Of a DNA stretch of 37,378 nucleotides, positions 9,556 to 16,576 are shown piece after piece. Numbering within the stretch: the stretch's first letter is position 1; each line of letters begins with the position of its first letter. The stretch is from positions 1 through 37,378 of the forward strand of contig NZ_VWMY01000090.1 of NCBI RefSeq assembly GCF_008905045.1, given 5' to 3'. Under the pieces are notes generated by a model that saw only the letters and a list, made by a program, of their open reading frames with translations, was not told the DNA's origin and searched no databases. This stretch comes from Streptomyces albicerus. GTDB lineage: Bacteria > Actinomycetota > Actinomycetes > Streptomycetales > Streptomycetaceae. The position numbers and the translations under genes are program-made.

Positions 9556-9584
9556 CGTATCGCCCCAACAGTCCGGGGTAACAA
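9556..9584 (-). promoter_or_regulatory. Candidate promoter of the surface-protein gene
   Basis: On the minus strand TTGTTA (9579-9584) and GATACG (9556-9561) are separated by 17 bp, a fair match to a vegetative promoter. The spacer contains CCCC..GGGG symmetry. It lies about 110 bp upstream of the ATG at 9443. Confidence 0.35.
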
Positions 9585-9665
9585 TCAGGGAACGCACAGA
9601 TTTTCCCCGGACACGAAGACGAGTCGAAGGCGAGTCGGGGAACTCGGAGCGAGCTCGGAGCGGCC

Positions 9666-10151
9666 TCAGAGAGCCACGAAAGCGGCCGTGACCAGCGTCA
9701 GTCCCGCCCCGCCGAGGGCCCATGCGAGCCGGCTGAGGCGCAGTCCGCCCGCGACCACCATCGAGGCGAGCAGCAGCGCCCCGCCGAGCGGGACCCAGGC
9801 ATAGAGGAGCCCGCCGGGACCGATGCGCACGACCTCGTCGCTGCCGGGCTTCACGACGACCGTGTACGTGCGGCCCTTGTCCACCGCGACCTCGCTGTCG
9901 AGGACGACCCGGTCGCGGGCGGTGGAACCCTCCGACGTCGGCCGGTACGGACCCGTGCACCGGTCGTCGGCACACCGTGTGACCGTCATCGTGCCGCGCT
10001 CACGGCCCTTCGTGAGCATCACGTGCTGGGCGGTGCCCCAGGAGGCCCAGACGCCCGCGATCAGGATCAGCACCGCGACCGTACCCATCGCCGCGCGCTG
10101 CCCGAACCGCAGCGCCGCGACAGCGTTCTGACGGGAGGCGAGGGCAGGCAT
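9666..10151 (-). CDS. Hypothetical membrane protein with an extracytoplasmic loop
   Basis: A 161-residue protein that I do not recognise. A first membrane helix (about 22-42, GTVAVLILIAGVWASWG) is followed by some 75 polar residues with a Cys pair (RCADDRCTGPY). Two further helices come near 117-138 and 142-160 (VPLGGALLLASMVVAGG, LAWALGGAGLTLVTAAFVA). The layout suggests a small domain held outside the membrane with one possible disulfide. The ATG at 10151 is the chosen start. It lies between the surface protein and pth on the same strand, but gaps of 147 bp and more argue for separate transcription. Confidence 0.75.
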   Translation of the reverse strand: MPALASRQNAVAALRFGQRAAMGTVAVLILIAGVWASWGTAQHVMLTKGRERGTMTVTRCADDRCTGPYRPTSEGSTARDRVVLDSEVAVDKGRTYTVVVKPGSDEVVRIGPGGLLYAWVPLGGALLLASMVVAGGLRLSRLAWALGGAGLTLVTAAFVAL

Positions 10152-10255
10152 GGCCGCGATCCTTGGCCATGGCCATGCGCTCGGTCAACTCCGGTGGGGA
10201 TCCGGCGGGGGGACAAGTCCCGTGTTGTACGGACCTGTCGGCGGACCAGGGTGGC

Positions 10256-10312
10256 CAGCCTCACGAGCTGTACTCAGCCTCATGAGCTGCATCCAGCCTC
10301 ACGAGTTGTACG
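10256..10312. repeat. Three 19-bp tandem repeats over the pth stop codon
   Basis: Units begin at 10256, 10275 and 10294: CAGCCTCACGAGCTGTACT, CAGCCTCATGAGCTGCATC, CAGCCTCACGAGTTGTACG. The third unit encodes the last Pth residues and its TGA stop on the minus strand (10299-10301), so the other two are downstream duplicates of the gene end, each carrying the same in-phase TGA-like triplet. Confidence 0.8.
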
Positions 10313-10910
10313 TCGACTGCGCCCGCTCGAGACCGTCGATGACCAGACCCTCCACCGCGTCCGCCGCGCGGTCCACGAAGTAGTCCAGCTCCTTGCGCTC
10401 CGCGGAGGAGAAGTCCTTCAGGACGAAGTCGGCGACCTGCATACGGCCCGGCGGGCGGCCGATGCCGAAGCGGACCCGGTGGTAGTCCGGGCCCATCGCC
10501 TTGGTCATCGACTTGAGGCCGTTGTGGCCGTTGTCGCCGCCGCCCAGCTTCAGACGCAGGACGCCGTAGTCGATGTCGAGTTCGTCGTGCACGGCGACGA
10601 TGTTCCCCGTCGGCACCTTGTAGAAGTCCCGCAGGGCGGTGACCGGGCCGCCCGACAGGTTCATGTACGACATCGGCTTGGCCAGGATCACCCGCCGGTT
10701 CGCCGGGCCGGGCGGGCCGATACGGCCCTCGATCACCTGGGCCTGTGCCTTGCCGGCCCGCTTGAACTTGCCGCCGATCCGCCCGGCGAGGAGGTCGGCC
10801 ACCATGAAGCCCACGTTGTGGCGGTTCATGGCGTAGTCGGGGCCGGGGTTGCCGAGCCCCACGATCAGCCAGGGGGCGCCTGGTTCCGTGGTCACGTCCG
10901 TGTCTCCCAT
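10299..10910 (-). CDS. pth: Peptidyl-tRNA hydrolase
   Basis: A 203-residue enzyme that releases tRNA from prematurely dropped peptidyl-tRNAs, essential for recycling. The motifs are complete: VGLGNPGPDY (residues 17-26), catalytic H31 in NRHNVGF, KPMSYMNLSG, VHDELDIDYG with the conserved Asp, and GGGDNGHNGLKSM. The length is normal. The start ATG 10910 has AAGGA close upstream, and that ribosome site is itself part of a 14-bp tandem duplication (10913-10940). It follows rplY after 137 bp, the classical L25-Pth arrangement. Confidence 0.97.
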   Translation of the reverse strand: MGDTDVTTEPGAPWLIVGLGNPGPDYAMNRHNVGFMVADLLAGRIGGKFKRAGKAQAQVIEGRIGPPGPANRRVILAKPMSYMNLSGGPVTALRDFYKVPTGNIVAVHDELDIDYGVLRLKLGGGDNGHNGLKSMTKAMGPDYHRVRFGIGRPPGRMQVADFVLKDFSSAERKELDYFVDRAADAVEGLVIDGLERAQSTYNS

Positions 10911-10912
10911 GG

Positions 10913-10940
10913 GTCCTTGACCAGCTGTCCTTGATCAGCG
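10913..10940. repeat. 14-bp tandem duplication of the pth ribosome-binding region
   Basis: GTCCTTGACCAGCT (10913-10926) and GTCCTTGATCAGCG (10927-10940) are adjacent copies. On the minus strand each contains AAGGAC, so the Shine-Dalgarno sequence of pth is present twice, the nearer copy just before the ATG. Confidence 0.7.
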
Positions 10941-10947
10941 GATACGC

Positions 10948-10981
10948 GCCGGCCGCCGCCCCCGAGGGAGCGGCGGCCGGC
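10948..10981 (-). terminator. Hairpin between rplY and pth
   Basis: GCCGGCCGCCGC at 10948-10959 pairs perfectly with 10970-10981 (12 bp, 10-nt loop). No T run follows on the minus strand, so it may be a partial terminator or attenuator, or an RNA-stability element that sets different levels for L25 and Pth. Confidence 0.6.
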
Positions 10982-10988
10982 AGACGGC

Positions 10989-11050
10989 GATCCGGTGCGG
11001 GACCGATCCGGCGGGACCGATCCGGCGTGGGACCGATCCGGTGCGGATCA
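10989..11050. repeat. GATCCGG tandem repeats ending in the rplY stop codon
   Basis: Four units start at 10989, 11005, 11019 and 11035 (GATCCGGTGCGGGACC, GATCCGGCGGGACC, GATCCGGCGTGGGACC, GATCCGGTGCGGATCA). The last contains the complement of the rplY stop (11048-11050). This mirrors the repeats at the end of the neighbouring pth gene. Confidence 0.75.
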
Positions 11051-11632
11051 GATCTCGGCGGTCTCTTCGCCGGACTCCTCCGTGGGCTCCTCCGCCTGGG
11101 CGGACAGGACCTGGAGCACGACGGCGTCCTCGTCGATGGCCAGCGTGGTGCCCTCGGGGAGCGGGATGTCCTTCGCGAGGATGGAGGCACCGGCCTCCAG
11201 GCCCTCGATGGAGACGGTGACCGACTCGGGGATGTGGGTGGCCTCGGCCTCGACCGTCAGCGTGCTCAGCACGTGCTCGAGCAGGAACGCGCCCGGGGCG
11301 AGCTCGCCCTCGGTGTGGACGTAGACCTCGACGGTGACCTTCTCGCCGCGCGTCACGGTGAGCAGGTCGACGTGCTCGAGGAAGCCCTTGATGGCGTCAC
11401 GCTGGACGGCCTTCGGGATCGCCAGCTGGGTCTTGCCCTCGATGTCCAGGGACAGCAGGACGTTGGGCGTGCGCAGCGCGAGCAGCAGCTCGTGGCCCGG
11501 CAGCGTGATGTGGACGGGGTCGGCACCGTGGCCGTACAGCACACCGGGGACCTTGCTCTCACGGCGGATACGGCGCGCGGCACCCTTGCCGAACTCGGTG
11601 CGGGTCTCTGCGGCGAGCTTGACCTCGGACAT
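11048..11632 (-). CDS. rplY: 50S ribosomal protein L25 (long Ctc form)
   Basis: A 194-residue L25/Ctc family protein that binds 5S rRNA in the large subunit. The N-terminal L25 domain is seen in VKLAAETRTEFGKGAARRIR and KVPGVLYGHGADPVHITLPG. The C-terminal beta domain (GKTQLAIPKAVQRDAIKGFLEHVDLL ... SVTVSIEGLEAGASILAKDIPLPEG) is that of the long TL5/Ctc type. A typical acidic tail follows (EEPTEESGEETAEI). ATG 11632 is chosen because GAGGAG (11638-11643) lies 5 nt upstream; the GTG at 11638 would overlap it. It lies between prs and pth. Confidence 0.96.
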   Translation of the reverse strand: MSEVKLAAETRTEFGKGAARRIRRESKVPGVLYGHGADPVHITLPGHELLLALRTPNVLLSLDIEGKTQLAIPKAVQRDAIKGFLEHVDLLTVTRGEKVTVEVYVHTEGELAPGAFLLEHVLSTLTVEAEATHIPESVTVSIEGLEAGASILAKDIPLPEGTTLAIDEDAVVLQVLSAQAEEPTEESGEETAEI

Positions 11633-11730
11633 AGTCACTCCTCGTAGATCTGGGGAAAGTGGTCACCCGGCCAAACAATCGGCCTGCTACGAAGAGCGCG
11701 TCGATAACGGACCGCCACACCCAAAGAGTG

Positions 11731-11779
11731 CGGCCTCCCTCGCCGAGCAACTGTGACAGCTTACGCGGCGGGGAGGCCG
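11731..11779. terminator. Stem-loop between prs and rplY
   Basis: CGGCCTCCCTCGCC (11731-11744) pairs with 11767-11779 except for one bulged base, leaving a loop of about 22 nt that contains the small palindrome CTGTGACAG. On the minus strand it is followed by CACTCTTTGG, a weak T tract. It probably separates the prs transcript from rplY. Confidence 0.5.
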
Positions 11780-11827
11780 TACAAGAAATCGATCTTCACG
11801 GGTCCCGTGCGAGACCCGGAGGGCTCG

Positions 11828-12799
11828 CTACTCGTCGAAGAGGCTGGTCACCGAGCCGTCCTCGAAGACCTCGCGCACCGCGTTCGCGATCGTCGGCGCG
11901 ATCGACAGCACGGTGATCTTGTCGAGTTCCAGCTCGCCCGGAGTGGGCAGCGTGTCCGTGAAGATGAACTCGCTGACCTTCGAGTTCTTCAGCCGGTCCG
12001 CGGCCGGACCGGACAGCACGCCGTGCGTGGCCGTCACGATGACGTCCTCCGCGCCGTGCGCGAACAGCGCGTCCGCCGCGGCGCAGATCGTGCCACCGGT
12101 GTCGATCATGTCGTCGACCAGGACACAGACCCGGCCCTCCACGTCACCGACGACCTCGTGGACCGTGACCTGGTTCGCGACGTCCTTGTCGCGGCGCTTG
12201 TGCACGATGGCCAGCGGCGCGCCCAGACGGTCGCACCAGCGGTCGGCCACACGCACGCGGCCGGCGTCCGGGGAGACGACCGTGAGCTTGTCGCGGTCCA
12301 CCTTGCGGCCCACGTAGTCCGCGAGCAGCGGCAGCGAGAACAGATGATCCACCGGACCGTCGAAGAAGCCCTGGATCTGGTCGGTGTGCAGATCGACCGT
12401 CAGGAGGCGGTCCGCACCCGCCGTCTTCATCATGTCGGCGATCAGACGCGCCGAGATCGGTTCACGTCCACGGTGCTTCTTGTCCTGCCGGGCGTAACCG
12501 TAGAACGGCATGATGACCGTGATGCTCCGAGCGGAAGCCCGCTTCAGAGCGTCGATCATGATCAGTTGCTCCATGATCCATTTGTTGATCGGAGCCGTGT
12601 GGCTCTGGATCAGGAAGCAGTCGGCACCGCGGGCCGACTCCTCGTAGCGGACGTAGATCTCGCCGTTGGCGAAGTCGAAGGCCTTCGTCGGGACGACCCC
12701 GACACCCAGCTGGTGGGCGACCTCCTCGGCAAGCTCGGGGTGGGCGCGGCCGGAGAAGAACATCATCTTCTTCTCGCCGGTCGTCTTGATCCCGGTCAC
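11828..12799 (-). CDS. prs: Ribose-phosphate pyrophosphokinase (PRPP synthetase)
   Basis: A 323-residue enzyme that makes PRPP from ribose 5-phosphate and ATP for nucleotide, His and Trp synthesis. Key motifs: FFSGRAHPELAEEVA, GEIYVRYEESARG, PFYGYARQDKKHRGREPISARL (ATP and regulatory flexible loop), VDLHTDQIQGFF, and the PRPP-binding motif VLVDDMIDTGGT. The start is GTG 12799 with GAGGAG 8 nt upstream. It sits 132 bp behind glmU in the order common in actinobacteria. The spacer before it carries nested repeats. Confidence 0.97.
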   Translation of the reverse strand: MTGIKTTGEKKMMFFSGRAHPELAEEVAHQLGVGVVPTKAFDFANGEIYVRYEESARGADCFLIQSHTAPINKWIMEQLIMIDALKRASARSITVIMPFYGYARQDKKHRGREPISARLIADMMKTAGADRLLTVDLHTDQIQGFFDGPVDHLFSLPLLADYVGRKVDRDKLTVVSPDAGRVRVADRWCDRLGAPLAIVHKRRDKDVANQVTVHEVVGDVEGRVCVLVDDMIDTGGTICAAADALFAHGAEDVIVTATHGVLSGPAADRLKNSKVSEFIFTDTLPTPGELELDKITVLSIAPTIANAVREVFEDGSVTSLFDE

Positions 12800-12819
12800 A
12801 GCACTGTCTCCTCAGAGGT

Positions 12820-12881
12820 GTCTCAGCTGGGTGTTGAGATGTGTTCTGAGATGTGTTCTCAGAGTGGTCTCAGCTGGGTGT
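12820..12881. repeat. Nested direct repeats upstream of prs
   Basis: GTCTCAGCTGGGTGT occurs at 12820-12834 and 12867-12881. Between them GAGATGTGTTCT occurs twice in tandem (12836-12847, 12848-12859). The block begins 20 bp before the prs GTG, so on the minus strand it lies in the leader or promoter. Confidence 0.7.
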
Positions 12882-12931
12882 GCGGGTGTGCATCTATCAC
12901 GGTACGCCGAGTTGGACGCGCCGCTTTCCGG

Positions 12932-14380
12932 TCAGCCTTCGCCGTCCGGCTCCCGGGTGGCGGCCTCCGCGGCCTTCGCGGCGGCGCTCCCCGGACGCTT
13001 CCGGGCCACCCAACCCTCGATATTCCGCTGCTGGCCGCGGGCCACGGCCAGCGAACCGGGCGGTACGTCCTTCGTGATCACGGAGCCCGCCGCGGTGTAC
13101 GCACCGTCCCCGACCGTGACAGGCGCCACAAACATGTTGTCCGAACCCGTCTTGCAGTGCGAGCCGACCGTGGTGTGGTGCTTGGTCTCGCCGTCGTAGT
13201 TCACGAAGACGCTCGCCGCGCCGATGTTCGTGTAGTCGCCGATCGTCGCGTCACCGACGTACGAGAGATGCGGGACCTTCGTGCCCTCGCCGATCGAGGC
13301 GTTCTTCGTCTCCACGTACGTACCCACCTTGGCCTTCAGTCCGAGGCGGGTGCCGGGACGGAGATACGCGTACGGGCCCACGTTCGCCTGGGGGCCGACC
13401 TCGGCGCCGTCGGCGACCGTGTTGTCGATCCTCGCGCTCGCGCCCACCCTGGTGTCCTTCAGGCGGGAGTTGGGGCCGACCTCCGAGCCCTCGGCCAGAT
13501 GCGTGCTGCCCTCGAGCTGGGTGCCCGGGTGGACGATCGCGTCCTGCTCGAAGGTGACGGTGACGTCGATCCAGGTCGAGGCCGGGTCGACGACGGTGAC
13601 GCCGGCGAGCATGGCCTGATCGAGCAGCCGGTCGTTGAGGATGCGGCGGGCTTCCGCCAGCTGCACGCGGTTGTTGATGCCGGCGATCTCGCGGTGGTCG
13701 CCCGCGACGGACGCCCCGACCCGGTGCCCGGCCTCCCGCAGGATGCCGAGCACGTCCGTCAGGTACTCCTCGCCCTGGCTGTTGTCCGTACGGACCTTGC
13801 CGAGGGCGTCCGCGAGCAGCTGCCCGTCGAACGCGAAGACACCGGAGTTGATCTCACGGATCGCGCGCTGCGACTCGGAGGCGTCCTTGTGCTCGACGAT
13901 CGCGGTCACGGCACCCGAGACGTTGTCGCGGACGATGCGGCCGTAGCCGGTGGCGTCCGGGACCTCGGCGGTCAGGACGGTGACGGCGTTGCCGTCGGCG
14001 GTGTGGGTCGCGGCGAGTCTCTGGAGGGTCTCGCCGCTGAGGAGGGGGGTGTCACCGCAGACGACCACGACGGTCCCGTCGATGGTGCCGCCCAGCTCTT
14101 CGAGGCCCATCCGCACGGCGTGCCCGGTCCCGTTCTGCTCGGCCTGCACCGCCGTCCGTACGCCCGGAGCGGTCTCGGCGAGGTGCGCGGTGACCTTCTC
14201 GCGGGCGTGGCCCACGACGACGACCAGATGCTCGGGCTCCAACTCGCGTGCGGCGGCGAGTACATGACCGACGAGAGAACGGCCACAGATGTCGTGCAGG
14301 ACCTTCGGTGTGGCCGACTTCATACGGGTGCCCTCACCCGCTGCAAGAACGACGACGGCTGCCGGGCGGTTGGCGCTCAC
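12932..14380 (-). CDS. glmU: Bifunctional GlmU: UDP-GlcNAc pyrophosphorylase and GlcN-1-P acetyltransferase
   Basis: A 482-residue bifunctional enzyme giving UDP-GlcNAc for peptidoglycan. The N-terminal uridylyltransferase has VVLAAGEGTRMKSATPKVLH and QAEQNGTGHAVRMGLE. The C-terminal left-handed beta helix shows hexapeptide repeats, RPGTRLGLKAKVGTYVETKN, the catalytic-His region VPHLSYVGDA, and NYDGETKHHTTVG. An actinobacterial Ala/Glu-rich tail of about 30 residues ends it. The start is GTG 14380 (MSANRPAAVVVLAAG) with AAGGG upstream. It is followed by prs and preceded by a tRNA gene on the same strand. Confidence 0.97.
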   Translation of the reverse strand: MSANRPAAVVVLAAGEGTRMKSATPKVLHDICGRSLVGHVLAAARELEPEHLVVVVGHAREKVTAHLAETAPGVRTAVQAEQNGTGHAVRMGLEELGGTIDGTVVVVCGDTPLLSGETLQRLAATHTADGNAVTVLTAEVPDATGYGRIVRDNVSGAVTAIVEHKDASESQRAIREINSGVFAFDGQLLADALGKVRTDNSQGEEYLTDVLGILREAGHRVGASVAGDHREIAGINNRVQLAEARRILNDRLLDQAMLAGVTVVDPASTWIDVTVTFEQDAIVHPGTQLEGSTHLAEGSEVGPNSRLKDTRVGASARIDNTVADGAEVGPQANVGPYAYLRPGTRLGLKAKVGTYVETKNASIGEGTKVPHLSYVGDATIGDYTNIGAASVFVNYDGETKHHTTVGSHCKTGSDNMFVAPVTVGDGAYTAAGSVITKDVPPGSLAVARGQQRNIEGWVARKRPGSAAAKAAEAATREPDGEG

Positions 14381-14454
14381 GGGGATGCCCTTCGGCTTTG
14401 GAGGGGTGGGGACATCCGCAGGATACCGGGGCGTTTCAGGAGGGACATGAGAGC

Positions 14455-14480
14455 GGGCCCCGACAGTGCTGTCAGGGCCC
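14455..14480 (-). terminator. Hairpin downstream of tRNA-Gln
   Basis: GGGCCCCGACAG (14455-14466) pairs with CTGTCAGGGCCC (14469-14480) with one mismatch and a 2-nt loop. It sits between the tRNA and glmU on the minus strand and likely ends or processes the tRNA transcript. The T tract is poor. Confidence 0.6.
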
Positions 14481-14505
14481 GATTCGGGTGTCCGCATGGA
14501 ATGGG

Positions 14506-14577
14506 CTCCCCCGCCAGGACTCGAACCCGGACAGATGGCACCAAAAGCCACAGTGCTGCCAATTACACCACGGGGGA
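14506..14577 (-). tRNA. tRNA-Gln (anticodon UUG)
   Basis: A 72-nt cloverleaf reads on the minus strand: acceptor stem TCCCCCG with CGGGGGA, D arm TGGTGTAATTGGCAGCA, anticodon stem GTGGC/GCCAT around loop TTTTGGT (anticodon TTG, Gln CAA codons), and T arm with GGTTCGAGTCC. The discriminator base is G and no CCA is encoded, common in Streptomyces. It lies just upstream of glmU. Confidence 0.95.
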
Positions 14578-14626
14578 TCATGCGCGGCCGGACCGGACCT
14601 TGGCCGGTTTGCCGAGCAGGCACCCA

Positions 14627-14654
14627 ACACTATGCCGTACCAGGTGCCTTCGAC
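14627..14654 (-). promoter_or_regulatory. Possible tRNA-Gln promoter
   Basis: On the minus strand TAGTGT (14627-14632) has the TANNNT pattern and GTCGAA (14649-14654) lies 16 bp further upstream. The -10 box is about 50 nt before the mature tRNA end. The match is weak at -35. Confidence 0.3.
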
Positions 14655-14725
14655 GCGACGGTACTTCGACGGTACGGGGTGGCCTTCCTGTGGTGTGTGC
14701 GGTCGGTGGCACGTGCGGGTGGCTT

Positions 14726-14795
14726 GTGCGGGTGGCGGACGGGGTTCGTGCGTGTGGTTCGTGCGGGTGGCGGACGGGGTTCGTGCGTGTGGTTC
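14726..14795. repeat. Perfect 35-bp tandem repeat
   Basis: The 35 bp at 14726-14760 (starting GTGCGGGTGGCGGACGGGG) is repeated without change at 14761-14795. A partial copy precedes it at about 14713-14722. It lies in the 353-bp gap between tRNA-Gln and the sensor kinase. Identity of the copies suggests recent slippage. No gene is supported in this gap. Confidence 0.85.
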
Positions 14796-14918
14796 GAGAG
14801 TGGCTCGGCGATCGTTCCGGGGTTTGGGGGATACCGGCCGGTTTCGCATCTGTTCGATTACGGTGAGTGGTGTAGGCCAGTACGCGAAACTCACCGGAAA
14901 AGGGGCGGGGGGCGACCG

Positions 14919-14924
14919 TAGGCT
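14919..14924 (+). promoter_or_regulatory. Candidate -10 box for a leaderless kinase transcript
   Basis: TAGGCT at 14919-14924 is a good Streptomyces -10 box, yet it ends only 6 nt before the ATG at 14931. Transcription would then start at or next to the start codon, giving a leaderless mRNA. The GGAGG at 14925-14929 is only one base from the ATG, too close for normal use. Confidence 0.45.
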
Positions 14925-14930
14925 GGAGGC

Positions 14931-16256
14931 ATGACCACGACGGGGGAAGACCACACCGCGACCCTGACCGGGCCGTGGTGGTGGGCGAGGTGGCGCAGTG
15001 CGGTGCTCGACGGGAGCCTGGCGCTGGTGTCCGCCGTGGAGTGTGCGATCGAGGGGTATCCGTTCGCGGAGGCGGCGGGGGTGCCGATTCCCGCGGGGAT
15101 GGTCTTCGGGGCTGTTGCCGGGTCCGTACTGCTGATCCGGCGGCGGTGGCCGATCGCTGTTGTGCTGGTTTCCATCGCCATCACGCCTGCCCAGATGGGG
15201 TTCCTGATGGGGCTCGTCGGGCTGTACACGCTGGCCGCGTCAGAGTTGCCACGGCGGATCATCGGGGCGCTGGCCGGTATGTCGATGGTGGGGATGCTCA
15301 TCGTCACGTACGTGCGGGCCCAACAGGGGAATGTGAGTGGCGACCTGGCGGGGGTGGGGGACTGGTTTGTGCCGTTCCTGTCTATAACGACCTCGCTGGG
15401 GATGACCGCGCCGCCCGTGCTTCTCGGGTTGTACATCGGGGCTCGGCGGCGGCTCATGGAGAGCTTGCGGGAGCGGGCCGATTCGCTGGAGCGGGAGTTG
15501 CAGCTGCTGGCCGAGCGGGCCGAGGAGCGGGCGGAGTGGGCGCGTAACGAGGAGCGGACCCGGATCGCTCGTGAGATGCACGACGTTGTCGCGCATCGGG
15601 TGAGTCTGATGGTCGTGCATGCGGCCGCGTTGCAGGCCGTGGCTCGGAAGGATCCCGAGAAGGCCGTGAAGAACGCGTCGCTTGTGGGGGACATGGGGCG
15701 GCAGGCGTTGACCGAGTTGCGGGAGATGCTCGGGGTTTTGCGTACGGGGGCTTCGTCGGTGCGGGTGCAGGCTGTGCCGTTGGCGGCGGTGGGGGTCGCG
15801 GCGGCTGCGGCCGCGGCTGCTGAGGCGTCTCAGGTCGTTGAGGAGGAGGCGGGGGACGGGCCCTGTCTTGACGATCTGGAGGAGCTTGTCGGGCAGTCCG
15901 CTGCCGCGGGGATGGTTGTCGATCTGTCCGTGGAGGGGGAGGCGCGGGGGTACGCGGCTGTGGTGGAGCAGACCGCTTATCGCGTGGTGCAGGAGGCGTT
16001 GACGAACGTCCACAAGCATGCGGCGGGGGCGAAGACGCGGGTGCGGGTTGCGCATCGTGGGGGTGAGATCGCCATGCAGGTGGAGAACGGGGCGCCGCCT
16101 GAGCCTGGGGCTGCTTCGGATGCGCGGTTGCCCAGTGGGGGGAATGGGCTGGTGGGGATGAAGGAGCGGGTTGTCGGGCTGGGTGGGGTGTTTGTGTCCG
16201 GGCCTACGGATGCGGGTGGGTTTCGGGTTTCGGCCGTTATTCCGGCGGAGGGTTAG
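14931..16256 (+). CDS. Orphan NarL-type sensor histidine kinase (HisKA_3)
   Basis: A 441-residue membrane kinase. The N-terminal third has about five membrane segments (LALVSAVECAI, VFGAVAGSVLLI, PIAVVLVSIAITPAQMGFLMGLVGLYTLAA, GALAGMSMVGMLIVTYV, TAPPVLLGLYIGA). A coiled stretch (ERADSLERELQLLAERAEERAEWA) leads to the HisKA_3 box EERTRIAREMHDVVAH with phospho-accepting H217. The ATPase domain shows AYRVVQEALTNVHKHA (N box) and GGNGLVGMKERV (G box). An Ala-rich insert (GVAAAAAAAAEAS) lies between the two. No response regulator is adjacent, which is unusual; the orphan regulator at 825 is a conceivable but unproven partner. Codon use is looser (more T/G third bases) than in ppc or glmU. Confidence 0.9.
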   Translation: MTTTGEDHTATLTGPWWWARWRSAVLDGSLALVSAVECAIEGYPFAEAAGVPIPAGMVFGAVAGSVLLIRRRWPIAVVLVSIAITPAQMGFLMGLVGLYTLAASELPRRIIGALAGMSMVGMLIVTYVRAQQGNVSGDLAGVGDWFVPFLSITTSLGMTAPPVLLGLYIGARRRLMESLRERADSLERELQLLAERAEERAEWARNEERTRIAREMHDVVAHRVSLMVVHAAALQAVARKDPEKAVKNASLVGDMGRQALTELREMLGVLRTGASSVRVQAVPLAAVGVAAAAAAAAEASQVVEEEAGDGPCLDDLEELVGQSAAAGMVVDLSVEGEARGYAAVVEQTAYRVVQEALTNVHKHAAGAKTRVRVAHRGGEIAMQVENGAPPEPGAASDARLPSGGNGLVGMKERVVGLGGVFVSGPTDAGGFRVSAVIPAEG

Positions 16257-16309
16257 CGGAGGGGTGGTCGAGGGCTGGTCGAGGCCGGGCGCCTGCGGTT
16301 TGTGGGAGT

Positions 16310-16433
16310 GGGTCGGGGCCGTGCCGGTACGTCTGCCCGTCGCTCTCGGGCGTACGGCCGTGGGAGGGGAAGGGGAGCGTTGATTGCGGGAGCTGTATGC
16401 GACGGGCATGACATACCGGCACGGCCCCGACCC
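16310..16433. repeat. Long inverted repeat (34/35-bp arms)
   Basis: 16310-16343 (starting GGGTCGGGGCCGTGCCGGTA) is the reverse complement of 16399-16433 apart from one mismatch and one bulged base; the spacer is 55 nt. It lies between the convergent kinase and SUKH-3 genes. It could be a two-way terminator or a MITE-like element with terminal inverted repeats; no target duplication is seen at the edges (TTGTGGGAGT / GCGTTCGATC). Confidence 0.85.
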
Positions 16434-16442
16434 GCGTTCGAT

Positions 16443-16569
16443 CGCGGCTGCGGGTTCGTGGGGGCTCGGCCGTAAATCCGTTGGGGGTCCGGGACGCGTT
16501 TCGTCGCGGCTGCGGGTCCGTGGGGGTCCGGGCTGCGTTCGTGCGCGGCTGCGGGCTCGTGGGGGTGCC
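16443..16569. repeat. Three degenerate copies of a Streptomyces intergenic repeat
   Basis: CGCGGCTGCGGGTTCGTGGG-type units occur at 16443-16469, 16504-16530 and 16543-16569. They resemble pieces of the GCTGCGGGTCCG... intergenic element frequent in this genus. Together with the inverted repeat they fill the 320-bp gap 16257-16576, which holds no gene. Confidence 0.6.
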
Positions 16570-16576
16570 CGAGGGG

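Noticed and set aside
14506..14577. Assignment of the tRNA to another amino acid because of the T-rich anticodon loop
   Set aside because: The 7-nt loop TTTTGGT places TTG at positions 34-36; stem lengths support only this register, giving Gln.
11753..14866. 1037-codon frame opposite prs and glmU, crossing the tRNA
   Set aside because: It spans two well-defined essential genes and a tRNA in antisense; no ribosome site and no domain.
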